A stretch of 64,000 bases of DNA from Cellvibrionaceae bacterium (GTDB taxonomy: Bacteria; Pseudomonadota; Gammaproteobacteria; Pseudomonadales; Cellvibrionaceae), in assembly GCA_021151825.1 (NCBI GenBank), contig JAGKWQ010000006.1, positions 186,001 to 250,000 of the forward strand, read 5' to 3'. The translations under genes and the position numbers were made by a program. Every line of letters starts with the position of its first letter. The first letter of the stretch is position 1. Under the pieces are notes generated by a model. That model saw nothing but the letters and a program-made list of their open reading frames with translations, ran no database searches and was not told the DNA's origin. Positions 11,473 through 21,169 of the stretch are shown here, one piece after another.

Positions 11473-13896
11473 ATGATACCCATCCACCCGCGCAATAATC
11501 TGCCATCGCATTCACTACTATCCAAAGCTATTCGTGGCGCATCGATGACTTTTTTTGCTCCTCTTACACTATTTGCCGGCGCAAGTGCTGCTGCGAATGA
11601 GCCACAGCGTATGCAAACAGTTGTTGTGACCGCGGCTGGTTACGAGCAAAAAGTGACTGATGCACCCGCCAGTATTTCGGTGATTACGGCAGAGGAATTG
11701 ACCAAGCGCCCCTACGTAACATTGTTAGATGCGGTGCGTGATCTGGAGGGGGTGGATGTCGGTGAAACCCGTGATAAAACCGGGCAGGGCACTATCTCAA
11801 TGCGTGGGATGGGGTCGGATTACACGCTTATTCTGGTCGATGGTAAACGCCAAAATAACCATGGTGATATTTATCCCAACAATTTTGGTGGCAACCAGTT
11901 TGGTCACATTCCCCCGATGGATGCCGTTGAGCGGATCGAAGTGATTCGCGGCCCGGCATCTACGCTGTACGGTGCGGATGCAATGGGCGGCGTTATCAAT
12001 ATCATTACCAAAAAGGTAACGGATAAGTGGCAGGGATCAATTAGCCACAGCCGTACCAGCCAAACAGATGATGCCTATGGTGATGACATTACCACCGATT
12101 TTAATGTGATGGGCCCGATAATTCCGGGCAAGGTTGGGCTTGCTCTGCGGGGTAGTTTCTATAATCGCGAAGCGTCCACTCCCAGCTATGCACCGGTGGT
12201 ATATCCCAATGGTGAAACCCGTATTCGTTCATTGGGTTTTGGTAGCGGGGGGAAGACGGTCGACAATGAAAACGAATCACTGGGCGCACGGTTTTCCTGG
12301 ACTCCTACCGCTAATCAAAGCATCTGGTTTGATATTGATACTTCAACGCAAGAATATGACAACACCCCACGCACCAACGATGCCGGTGTACAGGAGTACC
12401 CTGTGGGTACGGTAGATAACATCACCTCCATTTGGAGCGCTACCCCGAATAACTGTATTCCCCGGGGGAATTGCACCCGTGCCAATCCCCAGGCTGGCTA
12501 CAGTGCCACCCAGGAGTTCTCGCGCGATACCTGGTCGCTATCCCATGAGGGCAAGTGGGATTTAGGTAATAGTTTTATCTCATTGTCGTATGTCGATACC
12601 AATAACCATGGTCGTACCATGCCTTTCACGGTTGCTGAACGCCAGCAGTTATTGGCGATGATGAATGGTGCAGGCCAATATTCATCACTTTCTGTCGAGC
12701 AGCGCAGGGCGTTGGCTGAAGCCACTTTCCTGCCTCGCCCGAAGCGCACCATGTCGAGCAACCAATACACTTTTGATGCGAAGCTGGATATGCCTTTTGA
12801 ATTGGCGGGGGAGCACGTTGCTGTTATTGGTGCCCAAGTGATTCAGGGCGAGCTGGAAGATGGTGTATTTGGAATGGAGGCAGGTACGCCCGGTGGTAAG
12901 CAAGAGCACAACATGTACTCGCTGTTTGCCGAGGACACTTGGTATGTAATAAATCCATTGGGTATTACCGCCGGTTTGCGTTACGACGACCATGAAGTGT
13001 TTGGTGATAATTTCAGCCCGCGTCTCTACGGTACTTATACCCTGAGCGAGCAATGGACTGTGAAGGGCGGTGTTAGTACTGGTTTTAAAACCCCGAAAAC
13101 TACCCAGTTGTACGATGGCGTGGTGGGATTTGGTGGCCAGGGCGTGTCTCCGCAGTTTGGAAATCCTGATCTTGAACCGGAAACCAGTACAAGCACAGAG
13201 TTGGCTGCTTATTGGCAGCATTCCAAAGGCCACAACTTCAACGTTACTGCATTCCACAATAAGTTCGACGATAAAATCGCCTCGCAACCTTGTGGCGGTG
13301 TGACTGGAATTGCCTGTGCTGATACGGGAGATTATTCCGATCTTGGGTACTCCAATAGCACCAAAACGGTCAACATTGATGAAGTTGTTATCCAGGGGCT
13401 CGAAGTCGCTGGCCGCTGGCAAATCCTCAATGATTGGGCGTTGCGTGCCAATTACACCTATACCGACAGCGAGCAAAAAAGCGGTGCCCAAAAAGGTCGT
13501 CCACTGGGTAATTCTGCCAAGCACATGGCCAATGCGACTTTAGAGTGGTTTGCGACAGACAAGTTAAATATTTCGCTTATCACGGAATTGAACTCTGATC
13601 GTTACAACACTTGGGATGCTATCGCCCAACGTGAGGTCTACTTCAAAAACTATGAGGTTCTACACTTGGGGGCCTCCTATGAGGCCAGCGAAACCGTCAC
13701 TATTAATGCGCGCATTAACAATTTACTGGATCGTGATTTCACCGGTTACGATTTGAGTTTTGTTGAGTGTGATGGCGGCAACAGTTGCGTATTTTCCGGT
13801 GACGATGCAACGGGCTATCAGGCGAGTTATCTGGACCATTACAACAACAAGGACAAGGCGCGTAATTTCTGGGTGGGCGTAAACGTAAGATTCTAA
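11473..13896 (+). CDS. TonB-dependent receptor, FepA/CirA-like
   Basis: The protein is 807 residues with a signal peptide (cleavage near ASAAA), a plug domain with TVVVTAAGYEQ as TonB-box region, SMRGMGSDYTLILVDGKRQ, and the strongly conserved VERIEVIRGPASTLYGADA, then a barrel ending GVNVRF. The plug pattern resembles the FepA/CirA/colicin-receptor group rather than the Fiu group, so a ferric siderophore is the likely cargo. Two pairs of cysteines (CIPRGNC, CGGVTGIAC) lie in predicted extracellular loops and could form disulfides. ATG 11473 follows AAGAGG. A Fur-like box lies upstream and an intrinsic terminator follows, before the PepSY operon. The exact ligand cannot be read from the sequence. 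Confidence 0.9.
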   Translation: MIPIHPRNNLPSHSLLSKAIRGASMTFFAPLTLFAGASAAANEPQRMQTVVVTAAGYEQKVTDAPASISVITAEELTKRPYVTLLDAVRDLEGVDVGETRDKTGQGTISMRGMGSDYTLILVDGKRQNNHGDIYPNNFGGNQFGHIPPMDAVERIEVIRGPASTLYGADAMGGVINIITKKVTDKWQGSISHSRTSQTDDAYGDDITTDFNVMGPIIPGKVGLALRGSFYNREASTPSYAPVVYPNGETRIRSLGFGSGGKTVDNENESLGARFSWTPTANQSIWFDIDTSTQEYDNTPRTNDAGVQEYPVGTVDNITSIWSATPNNCIPRGNCTRANPQAGYSATQEFSRDTWSLSHEGKWDLGNSFISLSYVDTNNHGRTMPFTVAERQQLLAMMNGAGQYSSLSVEQRRALAEATFLPRPKRTMSSNQYTFDAKLDMPFELAGEHVAVIGAQVIQGELEDGVFGMEAGTPGGKQEHNMYSLFAEDTWYVINPLGITAGLRYDDHEVFGDNFSPRLYGTYTLSEQWTVKGGVSTGFKTPKTTQLYDGVVGFGGQGVSPQFGNPDLEPETSTSTELAAYWQHSKGHNFNVTAFHNKFDDKIASQPCGGVTGIACADTGDYSDLGYSNSTKTVNIDEVVIQGLEVAGRWQILNDWALRANYTYTDSEQKSGAQKGRPLGNSAKHMANATLEWFATDKLNISLITELNSDRYNTWDAIAQREVYFKNYEVLHLGASYEASETVTINARINNLLDRDFTGYDLSFVECDGGNSCVFSGDDATGYQASYLDHYNNKDKARNFWVGVNVRF

Positions 13897-13914
13897 ACAA
13901 TGCAGGTATTCGCG

Positions 13915-13951
13915 CAGGGTTCCTTTAACGAGGAGCCCTGTGTATTTTTTT
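13915..13951 (+). terminator. Terminator between receptor and PepSY operon
   Basis: A 10-bp stem (CAGGGTTCCT with AGGAGCCCTG, one T-G pair) has loop TTAACG and is followed by TGTATTTTTTT. The next gene begins only 20 bases on, so it likely acts as an attenuator that lowers read-through into the operon. Confidence 0.8.
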
Positions 13952-13970
13952 AAAAGGTAACAATGTTCGA

Positions 13971-14567
13971 ATGAAAATTTATCTGGGGGGGCTTCGTGAG
14001 TGGCACTGGATCAGCTCTGCAATTTGTTTGATCGGCATGCTGTTATTTGCTATCACCGGCATCACACTCAATCATGCGTCACAAATTAATGCTGAACCAA
14101 AGGTCACGACGATTGAAGCAGAAATCCCTGTCGCTATTGTGCAGGCGATAAAAATCCCCGATGCCGAAAATGCGCCATTACCAAAAGAAATCGTAGCGTG
14201 GTTAAACGCAAATCAGGGCATTCATGCAGGCAATAAAAATGCAGAATGGAGCGAAGAAGAAATTTATCTCTCCCTGCCGCGCCCCGGTGGCGATGCCTGG
14301 TTAACCATTGATTTAACGTCCGGTGCACTCGAATACGAATTAACAGAGCGCGGTTGGATTTCTTATTTCAACGATTTGCATAAAGGCCGCAATACCGGTG
14401 TTGCCTGGAGTTGGTTCATCGATTTTTTTGCGGTTGCCTGCATTATTTTTTGTATTACCGGTTTGTTGTTATTAAAGCGTTACGCAAGTGGGCGCCCCGC
14501 AACATGGCCGATGGTTGGTTTGGGATTGGTATTACCCTGGATTCTGATTTTATTATTTATTCATTAA
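13971..14567 (+). CDS. PepSY-associated membrane protein
   Basis: The protein is 198 residues. An N-terminal helix (about 12-33, with the LREWHWISSAICL signature of PepSY-TM proteins), a periplasmic domain of about 110 residues, and two C-terminal helices (about 142-165 and 175-195) match the short PepSY-associated TM family. HWISS and the NDLHKGRNTG segment place histidines near the membrane, where heme or metal could bind. Relatives include ferric-siderophore reductases of the inner membrane such as FpvG, which release iron by reduction in the periplasm. It is the first gene of a four-gene operon directly behind a siderophore receptor. The reductase role is inference from family and context. 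Confidence 0.85.
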   Translation: MKIYLGGLREWHWISSAICLIGMLLFAITGITLNHASQINAEPKVTTIEAEIPVAIVQAIKIPDAENAPLPKEIVAWLNANQGIHAGNKNAEWSEEEIYLSLPRPGGDAWLTIDLTSGALEYELTERGWISYFNDLHKGRNTGVAWSWFIDFFAVACIIFCITGLLLLKRYASGRPATWPMVGLGLVLPWILILLFIH

Positions 14568-14592
14568 TTTAACGATATTTGGTGAGGCTGTT

Positions 14593-15132
14593 ATGTGTGA
14601 AATCGTTATGCGTTCGCGTTTGTTTGCATCGTCTTTTTTGGTCGCCGTATTGTTTGGTTCGGCTTCTGCACAAGCAGCAGATTTAACAGTTTCCGTTGAA
14701 ATTCCTTCACTTAAGGTTGCTGAATACCATACACCTTATGTATCGGTATGGTTGGAAAATGAAAAAGGTGAAAACACTAATCTGGCGGTGTGGTATCAGC
14801 TGGAAGAGCGCGGTCAAAAAAGTGAGAAAGGTGAAGAATGGCTGAAAGATATGCGCCAGTGGTGGCGTCGTATTGGTCGCGAAACCGATATGCCGGTAGA
14901 TGGTGTGAGCGGTGCAACGCGCAAGCCCGGTAAACATGAATTGGTTTTCACTGAAGGCAAAGCGCCATTGGGTAAATTGGCAAAAGGAAATTATGTGCTG
15001 TTGGTTGAAGCTGCGCGCGAAGTGGGTGGTCGCGAATTGGTTAAGGTGCCGTTCACCTGGCCAACCGCTGGTGAGCAAAGTGCTAAAGGTAGCACCGAGT
15101 TAGGTGAAATTAAAGTGACGGTGAAACCTTAA
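14593..15132 (+). CDS. Periplasmic DUF2271 protein
   Basis: The protein is 179 residues. A signal peptide ends near SAQA-A, and the mature beta-rich domain begins DLTVSVEIPSLK. GEEWLKDMRQWWRRIGRE and DGVSGATRKPGKH are characteristic of DUF2271. The family has no established activity but is repeatedly found between PepSY membrane proteins and DUF4198 proteins in iron-receptor operons, as here. ATG 14593 has GAGG six bases upstream. The intergenic gap to the PepSY gene is 25 bases, consistent with one transcript. Confidence 0.88.
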   Translation: MCEIVMRSRLFASSFLVAVLFGSASAQAADLTVSVEIPSLKVAEYHTPYVSVWLENEKGENTNLAVWYQLEERGQKSEKGEEWLKDMRQWWRRIGRETDMPVDGVSGATRKPGKHELVFTEGKAPLGKLAKGNYVLLVEAAREVGGRELVKVPFTWPTAGEQSAKGSTELGEIKVTVKP

Positions 15133-15162
15133 TAGTTGCCAATAATTTTTAGGAGAAAATGA

Positions 15163-15990
15163 ATGAATAAGTATTTAAAAGCAACACTCTGCAGTGCATT
15201 GGTTTTATGTTTGCCGTTAAGTGCTCACGCGCATCGCACCTGGTTATTGCCGAGCGCAACAGTGCTTTCCGGTGATGATGCCTGGGTGAGTATTGATGCC
15301 GCAGTTTCCAACGATATTTTCCATGCTGATCATGCACCACTGCGTGTAGAGGGTGTGGCGATCACAGCGCCGGATGGTACCAGTCTGTCGCCACAAAACA
15401 GCAGTACCGGAAAATTCCGCAGCGTGTTTGATGTGCAATTACCACAAAAAGGGACTTACAAAATTGCGCTAGCCTCTTCTGGAATTATGGCAACCTGGAA
15501 AACCCCGGAGGGTGAGCGCCGTATGTGGCCGGGCCGTGGCGAAAAAGGCAATCCTGCTGACTTGGAAAAAAACATTCCCAAAGATGCTAAAGAATTACAA
15601 ATTTCCCAATTTTCCCGCCGTATGGAAACTTTTGTAACCTCTGGTACTCCAGATGACAAAGTACTGAAAGTAACTAAACAAGGTTTGGAGTTGCAGCCAA
15701 TTACTCACCCTAACGATTTGTTCGCCGGTGAAAAAGCAGAGTTCCAATTCCTGATTGATGGCAAGCCTGCAGACAGCGTTAAAGTCACTGTTATTCCTGG
15801 TGGTATGCGCTACCGTAATGAGCAATCAGCCATTGAGTTGCAAACTGATAAAAATGGCAAATTATCCATTACCTGGCCGCAAGCAGGCATGTATTGGTTG
15901 AGTGCGAATTATCGCGATGATAAAGCAAAGAAACCTGCAACATCGCGCAGTGGTAGTTATGTTGCAACGTTTGAAGTTTTACCGGAATAA
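15163..15990 (+). CDS. Periplasmic DUF4198 protein with N-terminal histidine
   Basis: The protein is 275 residues. The signal peptide should be cleaved after SAHA, leaving HRTWLLPSATVL as the mature N terminus. DUF4198 members (NikM-like) bind transition metals, and a free N-terminal histidine is a common metal ligand in secreted copper and nickel proteins. Further histidines follow in DIFHADHAPLRV. The C-terminal half is an immunoglobulin-like or carbohydrate-binding-like beta domain with a GMYWLSANY pattern. It is the third gene of the operon, 30 bases after DUF2271, with AGGAG upstream of the start. A periplasmic metal chaperone that receives or delivers iron is the most economical reading, but this is inference. 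Confidence 0.87.
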   Translation: MNKYLKATLCSALVLCLPLSAHAHRTWLLPSATVLSGDDAWVSIDAAVSNDIFHADHAPLRVEGVAITAPDGTSLSPQNSSTGKFRSVFDVQLPQKGTYKIALASSGIMATWKTPEGERRMWPGRGEKGNPADLEKNIPKDAKELQISQFSRRMETFVTSGTPDDKVLKVTKQGLELQPITHPNDLFAGEKAEFQFLIDGKPADSVKVTVIPGGMRYRNEQSAIELQTDKNGKLSITWPQAGMYWLSANYRDDKAKKPATSRSGSYVATFEVLPE

Positions 15991-16113
15991 ATAACATCGG
16001 TTTGATATTGGATGCCGATGGGTATGGTGATTGGGTCTGAGTCCGCATCGCAGATTCAATCGCCAGATGTTTGAACTGCGTTTGTATTTACTGTGGATAT
16101 TTAAGAGCCCATT

Positions 16114-17622
16114 GTGCGCTATCTCGCCGTTAGTATTATTGCCATTGTTTATCTCGTATTTTGCTGGTTTTGCTGGCGAAATTATCAGCGTCGCCAACAA
16201 CAATTATCTACGCAGCACTCGCTGGGTACTGAATCCACGTCGGCGGAAATAATCATTGCTTACGCAAGTCAATCTGGCGCGGCGGCAACTATTGCCAGTC
16301 AAACGGCGTTGCAATTGAATGCAGCGGGAAAGGCAAGCCATCGTATTAGTTTGAATCAACTAACCCCGGAGCGATTAGCGCAAGCCAAAACGTTGTTAAT
16401 TATCGCCAGCACCTATGGCGAAGGTGAGGCACCCGATAATGGCAATCGCTTTTTTGCGCGTACCATCGGAAAGCTAGGGGGAAATTCTCTGCAACATTTG
16501 CACGTTGCTGTGCTCGGGTTGGGCGATTCTTCTTATAAACATTTTTGCGGTTTTGCTCATTTGTTGCAGCATGAGTTGCAACATCGTGGGGCGCATTTTT
16601 TAACGGATGTTATTGAGGTCGATAAATTAGAAGAAAGTGCATTGCGTCACTGGCAATATTATCTGGGGCAAATTTCCGGTCAGCCCCATTACACGGATTG
16701 GAGCAGGCCTGCATATGATGAGTGGAAAATTGTGCAGCGCGAATGTATTAATCATGGTAGCCCTGGTGCTCCCGCGTTCCATATTCAATTAATGCCAGCC
16801 GACAATAATGCTGCGGCAATGAGTTGGAAAGCTGGTGACATCGCTGAAATCGGGCCTGGCAACAGTGAGCAAAAAATCCAGCAATTTTTGCAGCGATTAG
16901 GGCGCGATACCATTAATCCGGTGTTATTGCTACATAGTGATCTTTCTGTTAGTGAAGAGCGATGCATCGAATTAAAAAAAATGGATGACGCCGCGCTGGT
17001 AAATTCGCTCACAGAACTGCCTCATCGAGAGTATTCGATTGCTTCAGTACCTAATGAAAATACACTCGATTTATTGGTGCGTCAGGTGAGCGTTGCACCG
17101 CTGCAATACGGTTTGGGTTCTGGTTGGTTAAGTGTTCATGCCAATGAGCAACAACCCATTCGATTGCGCATTCGCACCAATAAAAATTTTCACTCACCGG
17201 AAAATAATTGCCCGCTGATTTTAATCGGCAATGGAACCGGTATCGCGGGCTTGCGCGCGCATTTGGCTAACCCTGCACGCGCACATACCCGCAATTGGTT
17301 ATTGTTTGGTGAGCGTTCTGCAGCAGCCGATAATTTTTTTAATACTGATCTTCAGCATTGGCACAAAGCGGGTGTGTTAGCGCGGATTGATCGGGTTTTT
17401 TCGCGCGATGCCAAACCTGGTGAACCACGTTATGTGCAGGATTTATTACAACCCAATGCGCTTGAATTGCAGCGTTGGGTACAAGAAGGGGCAGCGATTT
17501 TTGTGTGCGGAAGTTTGCAGGGAATGGCGCAATCAGTAGACCATGCATTACGCAATATTTTCGGCACACAACGACTTGAACTTATGGCCGACCAACGTCG
17601 TTATTGTCGCGATGTTTATTGA
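16114..17622 (+). CDS. Membrane-anchored flavodoxin/FAD/NAD(P)H reductase (CysJ/CPR-like)
   Basis: The protein is 502 residues from GTG 16114. One N-terminal helix (about 4-22) is followed by WRNYQRR, which keeps the catalytic part in the cytoplasm. A flavodoxin domain (about 48-190) holds YASQSGAAATIA and STYGEGEAPDNG. A compact FAD-binding domain has the REYSIAS motif, and an NAD(P)H domain has LILIGNGTGIAGLRAHL and ends ADQRRYCRDVY, whose terminal tyrosine would cover the flavin. The family moves electrons from NADPH through FAD to FMN. As fourth gene after PepSY/DUF2271/DUF4198 it is the obvious electron donor to the PepSY protein. A paralogous module is fused to a PepSY protein at 22656-25178. 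Confidence 0.9.
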   Translation: MRYLAVSIIAIVYLVFCWFCWRNYQRRQQQLSTQHSLGTESTSAEIIIAYASQSGAAATIASQTALQLNAAGKASHRISLNQLTPERLAQAKTLLIIASTYGEGEAPDNGNRFFARTIGKLGGNSLQHLHVAVLGLGDSSYKHFCGFAHLLQHELQHRGAHFLTDVIEVDKLEESALRHWQYYLGQISGQPHYTDWSRPAYDEWKIVQRECINHGSPGAPAFHIQLMPADNNAAAMSWKAGDIAEIGPGNSEQKIQQFLQRLGRDTINPVLLLHSDLSVSEERCIELKKMDDAALVNSLTELPHREYSIASVPNENTLDLLVRQVSVAPLQYGLGSGWLSVHANEQQPIRLRIRTNKNFHSPENNCPLILIGNGTGIAGLRAHLANPARAHTRNWLLFGERSAAADNFFNTDLQHWHKAGVLARIDRVFSRDAKPGEPRYVQDLLQPNALELQRWVQEGAAIFVCGSLQGMAQSVDHALRNIFGTQRLELMADQRRYCRDVY

Positions 17623-17704
17623 TTGTCTCTGATAAAAATTGTTGCAGATTGTGAAACAAGTGTTCATCTAAAGCCTGCGCGGCCTTTTCATTTTATGCAT
17701 AAGG

Positions 17705-17710
17705 TATACT
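17705..17710 (+). promoter_or_regulatory. Possible -10 element upstream of macA
   Basis: TATACT lies 32 bases before the macA ATG in the 119-base gap after the flavoreductase gene. The matching -35 region is poor, so an activator may be needed. Confidence 0.35.
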
Positions 17711-17741
17711 CGCGCCATAAAACACTGGACGAGAAAATATT

Positions 17742-19226
17742 ATGCAATCCTCTGGACTTTCCACATCATTCTTGCGCCAACCAAAAGGTCTGGCGTTATT
17801 GGTTTTTGTAATTCTGCTTGTTGTTTGGGGACTTTGGAAACTGGCCTTTGGCAAAGATGAAAATGCCGTGGTGCTAACCACTGAAACAGTAGTGCGCGGC
17901 GATATTGAAAATCTGGTAACCGCCACCGGAACATTGCAGCCGCAAGATTATGTTGATGTGGGTGCACAGGTTTCCGGTCAGCTGGAAAAGTTGCACGTGG
18001 AAGTGGGTAGCGAAGTGAAGGCGGGTGATCTACTAGCGGAAATTGATGCAACTGTATACGCCGCAAAAGTGGATGCAACCCGCGCGCAATTGCAAAACCA
18101 AAAAGCCCAGTTGCAGGACCGTGAAGCACAACTAAAGTTAGCGGAAATCAATTTCAAGCGTGAGCAGAATTTATTTGCTGAAGAGGCGACCACCAGTGAG
18201 TCGCTGGAAACGGCAGATGCAAATTTGAAATCCGCGCATGCGCAACTGAAATCTCTGCAAGCACAAATTCAACAAATCGATTCAACCCTGCGTGTAGAAG
18301 CGGCGAACCTTAACTACGCCAAGATTTACGCACCTATCGATGGCACTGTGGTATCTATCACTTCCCGCCAAGGCCAAACGCTCAATACAAATCAGCAAGC
18401 CCCGACCGTAATGCGCGTGGCTGATCTGTCAACCATGACGGTACAGACCCAGGTTTCCGAAGCGGATATCGGCAAGCTGCGCAAAGATATGTCGGTATAT
18501 TTCACTACGTTGGGGAGCCAGGGGCGTCGCTGGTACAGCAAGCTGGATCGCATCCAGCCCACGCCGGAAATTCTCAATAATGTGGTTTTGTATAACGCAT
18601 TGTTCGATGTGCCCAATGAAAATCGTTTGTTGATGACGCAAATGAGCACGCAAGTATTTTTTGTTGAGTCGCAAGCAAAAGATGCATTGCTAGTACCTAT
18701 GTCTGCAGTCAGTTTTGCTCCACCGCGTGGCATGCGTCCTCAAGGCAGCCCTCAAGCAGGTGCTGAAAATTCTCCCACTGCACAAGGGGAAAAACCGCCT
18801 GTTGCCAATTCGAAAAATGAAAAGGCTGTGGCAGGCAACCCTGTGGCAGGCAACCCTGCGGCAGGCAATCCTGTCGATGAAAAACCACAAACTGAGAGGC
18901 CGCAAAATAGCACTGCTTCTGAAGGCGCGCGCAGCAGACCAGGAATGGCAAGTGGTAACGGCGAGTGGCGGCAGCGTCGTGAAAATAATATGCAAGGGCA
19001 GGGCGCAACCGGTAATCAACCGCGTCCGGCAATTGTTAAGGTCATGAATGAAAAAGGCGATGTTGAAGAGCGCAAAGTATTGGTTGGCGTTACCAATCGT
19101 GTACAGGCACAAATTCTTGAAGGCTTGAAGGAGGGTGAAAAAGTTGTCAGTGGCAGCAGCAAACCGAATCAAGTCAAAGTAGCACCTGCAGGTGGTTTCG
19201 GTGGTCCAGGCATGGGTAGACGTTAA
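17742..19226 (+). CDS. macA: MacA-type periplasmic adaptor of ABC efflux system
   Basis: The protein is 494 residues, longer than the usual ~370-390. An N-terminal anchor helix (about 14-34) is followed by the lipoyl half ([23 protein letters not shown]), a helical hairpin (about 105-190) and the barrel half with [19 protein letters not shown]. The extra length is a low-complexity insertion (about 330-425) rich in Gly, Pro, Asn and Gln, including three copies of VAGNP-like repeats, placed in the membrane-proximal region. It links MacB in the inner membrane to a TolC-type channel. The stop TAA overlaps the macB ATG by one base. Homologues in this context include PvdR, which recycles pyoverdine. 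Confidence 0.95.
   Translation: MQSSGLSTSFLRQPKGLALLVFVILLVVWGLWKLAFGKDENAVVLTTETVVRGDIENLVTATGTLQPQDYVDVGAQVSGQLEKLHVEVGSEVKAGDLLAEIDATVYAAKVDATRAQLQNQKAQLQDREAQLKLAEINFKREQNLFAEEATTSESLETADANLKSAHAQLKSLQAQIQQIDSTLRVEAANLNYAKIYAPIDGTVVSITSRQGQTLNTNQQAPTVMRVADLSTMTVQTQVSEADIGKLRKDMSVYFTTLGSQGRRWYSKLDRIQPTPEILNNVVLYNALFDVPNENRLLMTQMSTQVFFVESQAKDALLVPMSAVSFAPPRGMRPQGSPQAGAENSPTAQGEKPPVANSKNEKAVAGNPVAGNPAAGNPVDEKPQTERPQNSTASEGARSRPGMASGNGEWRQRRENNMQGQGATGNQPRPAIVKVMNEKGDVEERKVLVGVTNRVQAQILEGLKEGEKVVSGSSKPNQVKVAPAGGFGGPGMGRR
18828..18872 (+). repeat. 15-bp tandem repeat inside macA
   Basis: Three head-to-tail copies of GTGGCAGGCAACCCT (the third with two changes) encode [15 protein letters not shown]. 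They lie in the low-complexity insertion of MacA. Confidence 0.85.
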
Positions 19227-21169
19227 TGGGCGCTGCTAATCCTATCCAACCGCTGATCAAGTTAGCCGGCGTTACTAAAACATTTCGCAATGGTGAAATT
19301 GATACGCAGGTTTTGCACGGCATTGATCTGGAAATTTATCCCGGCGAATTCGTGGCGATCATGGGACAATCGGGTTCCGGTAAATCGACCTTGATGAATT
19401 TGCTCGGTTGCCTTGATCGCGCAACAACCGGCGATTATTTTTTTGATGGTAAAAATGTTGCTGAGCTAGATACCGATGGTCTTGCGCAATTGCGCCGTGA
19501 AGCATTCGGTTTTGTGTTCCAAAGCTACAACCTGTTAGCGGGTTCAACCGCGTGTGAAAACGTGGAGATGCCTGCAACTTATTCGGGTTTGTCACCACAA
19601 GCACGTCGAGAACGCTCAACCCAATTGCTAAGTTCATTGGGCTTGCAGGAGCGACTACATCATCGCCCTAATCAATTATCGGGCGGGCAACAGCAGCGTG
19701 TTTCAATCGCACGGGCATTGATGAATGGTGGCCAAATTATTTTGGCGGACGAGCCGACCGGTGCGCTGGATAGTCACAGCGGCAAAGAAGTGATGCGTTT
19801 GCTGAAAGAGCTATCAGCGCAAGGCCACACTATTATCCTTATTACCCACGATGCTGAAGTTGCCCATCATGCGCAGCGGCTGATTGAAATTCGCGATGGC
19901 GAAATTGTCTCTGATCCAGGGGCAACTATTCCTACAGAGTTGCCGGTAGAAGAACACGCATTACGCGGTGAATCTGCATTAAAAACTGAAATTTTGGAGG
20001 CAACCAGAACCGCGTTCCGTTCGCTCTATAGCAATATTTTCCGCACTATTTTGACATTGCTCGGCATTGTGATTGGTGTTGCATCGGTTATCAGTATGCT
20101 CGCCATTGGTGACGGCGCGAAAAAATCCGTAGTGGATAGCATCAGTGCTATGGGCAGTAATTTATTGCTCGTGCGCCCCGGTGGCCCTACCCAACGGTTT
20201 CGTTGGGATTCGGTAACGTTGGTGCCAGAAGATGTTTATGCCATCGCAACCTTGCCACATGTGGCTGCTGCGCTGCCGGAAATTAACGGCAGTTATACCC
20301 TGCGTTACGGCAATGTAGATCACAGCACTGAAGTCACTGCAACCGCTGCAAAATTCCCGCTCGCGCGTAAGTGGGATGTGGCTCAAGGAACCTTTTTCTC
20401 TGAAGAAGATGAAGCAAATTATGCAACGGTGGTGGTGTTAGGAAAAACCGTTGCTACAAAATTGTTTGCAGAGCAAAGCCCGATTGGTGAATTTATTATC
20501 ATCAATAACGTGTTGTTCCAGGTCATTGGCGTGATGAGCGAGCGTGGTGCTGACCCAGCTGGGCAGGATCAGGACGACAAAGTTTTTGTGCCATTTAATA
20601 CCGGCAGCTTGCGTGTAATTGGCCAGAAATTTTTGCGCAATATTACGGTATCAGTTGACGAAGAAAAAAATATGGAAGAAGTGCAAACCCGTATTCATGC
20701 GTTAATGATGGAGCGGCACGGCACCGAGGATTTCCAAATTCGCAGCATGTCATCGCTAATCGACATGGTTTCTGAAACGCAAAATACCATGACCTTTTTA
20801 CTGGGTTCCATCGCTGCAATTTCCCTGCTCGTTGGTGGTATCGGCGTAATGAATATTATGTTAGTGAGCGTAACAGAGCGCACCCGCGAAATTGGTATTC
20901 GTATGGCAACGGGGGCGCGAACCCGCCACATCATGCAGCAATTCTTAATTGAGGCACTGGTCGTTTCTGCAATCGGCGGCGTGATAGGGGTGGTGCTGGG
21001 GTTGGGCACGGCCTCGTTGATCGCTCACTTTGGTACGCCGGTGGCTTACTCATTATTCCCGGTCGTTATGGCGTTTAGCTGTGCGTTTTTGACTGGTTTG
21101 TTATTTGGATATTTACCAGCGCGCAAAGCGGCTCATCTCGATCCGGTTGCGGCTTTGGCTACGGAGTAA
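19226..21169 (+). CDS. macB: MacB-type ABC exporter, fused ATPase and permease
   Basis: The protein is 647 residues, the normal MacB length. The N-terminal ATPase has Walker [10 protein letters not shown], signature [15 protein letters not shown] and Walker [14 protein letters not shown]. The permease has one helix (about 270-295), a large periplasmic MacB_PCD domain, and three C-terminal helices beginning at about residue 525, with the [15 protein letters not shown] coupling motif. It is a mechanotransmission exporter that drives substrate from the periplasm through the outer-membrane channel. The start overlaps the end of macA (TAATG) and its own stop overlaps the start of the channel gene in the same way, so the three are translationally coupled. 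Possible cargoes include toxins, antibiotics and siderophores; context favours a siderophore. Confidence 0.96.
   Translation: MGAANPIQPLIKLAGVTKTFRNGEIDTQVLHGIDLEIYPGEFVAIMGQSGSGKSTLMNLLGCLDRATTGDYFFDGKNVAELDTDGLAQLRREAFGFVFQSYNLLAGSTACENVEMPATYSGLSPQARRERSTQLLSSLGLQERLHHRPNQLSGGQQQRVSIARALMNGGQIILADEPTGALDSHSGKEVMRLLKELSAQGHTIILITHDAEVAHHAQRLIEIRDGEIVSDPGATIPTELPVEEHALRGESALKTEILEATRTAFRSLYSNIFRTILTLLGIVIGVASVISMLAIGDGAKKSVVDSISAMGSNLLLVRPGGPTQRFRWDSVTLVPEDVYAIATLPHVAAALPEINGSYTLRYGNVDHSTEVTATAAKFPLARKWDVAQGTFFSEEDEANYATVVVLGKTVATKLFAEQSPIGEFIIINNVLFQVIGVMSERGADPAGQDQDDKVFVPFNTGSLRVIGQKFLRNITVSVDEEKNMEEVQTRIHALMMERHGTEDFQIRSMSSLIDMVSETQNTMTFLLGSIAAISLLVGGIGVMNIMLVSVTERTREIGIRMATGARTRHIMQQFLIEALVVSAIGGVIGVVLGLGTASLIAHFGTPVAYSLFPVVMAFSCAFLTGLLFGYLPARKAAHLDPVAALATE

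Noticed and set aside
12685..13524. Long minus-strand frame inside the second TonB receptor gene (279 codons)
   Set aside because: It lies antisense to a well-conserved receptor, has no start signal and no protein-like motifs.
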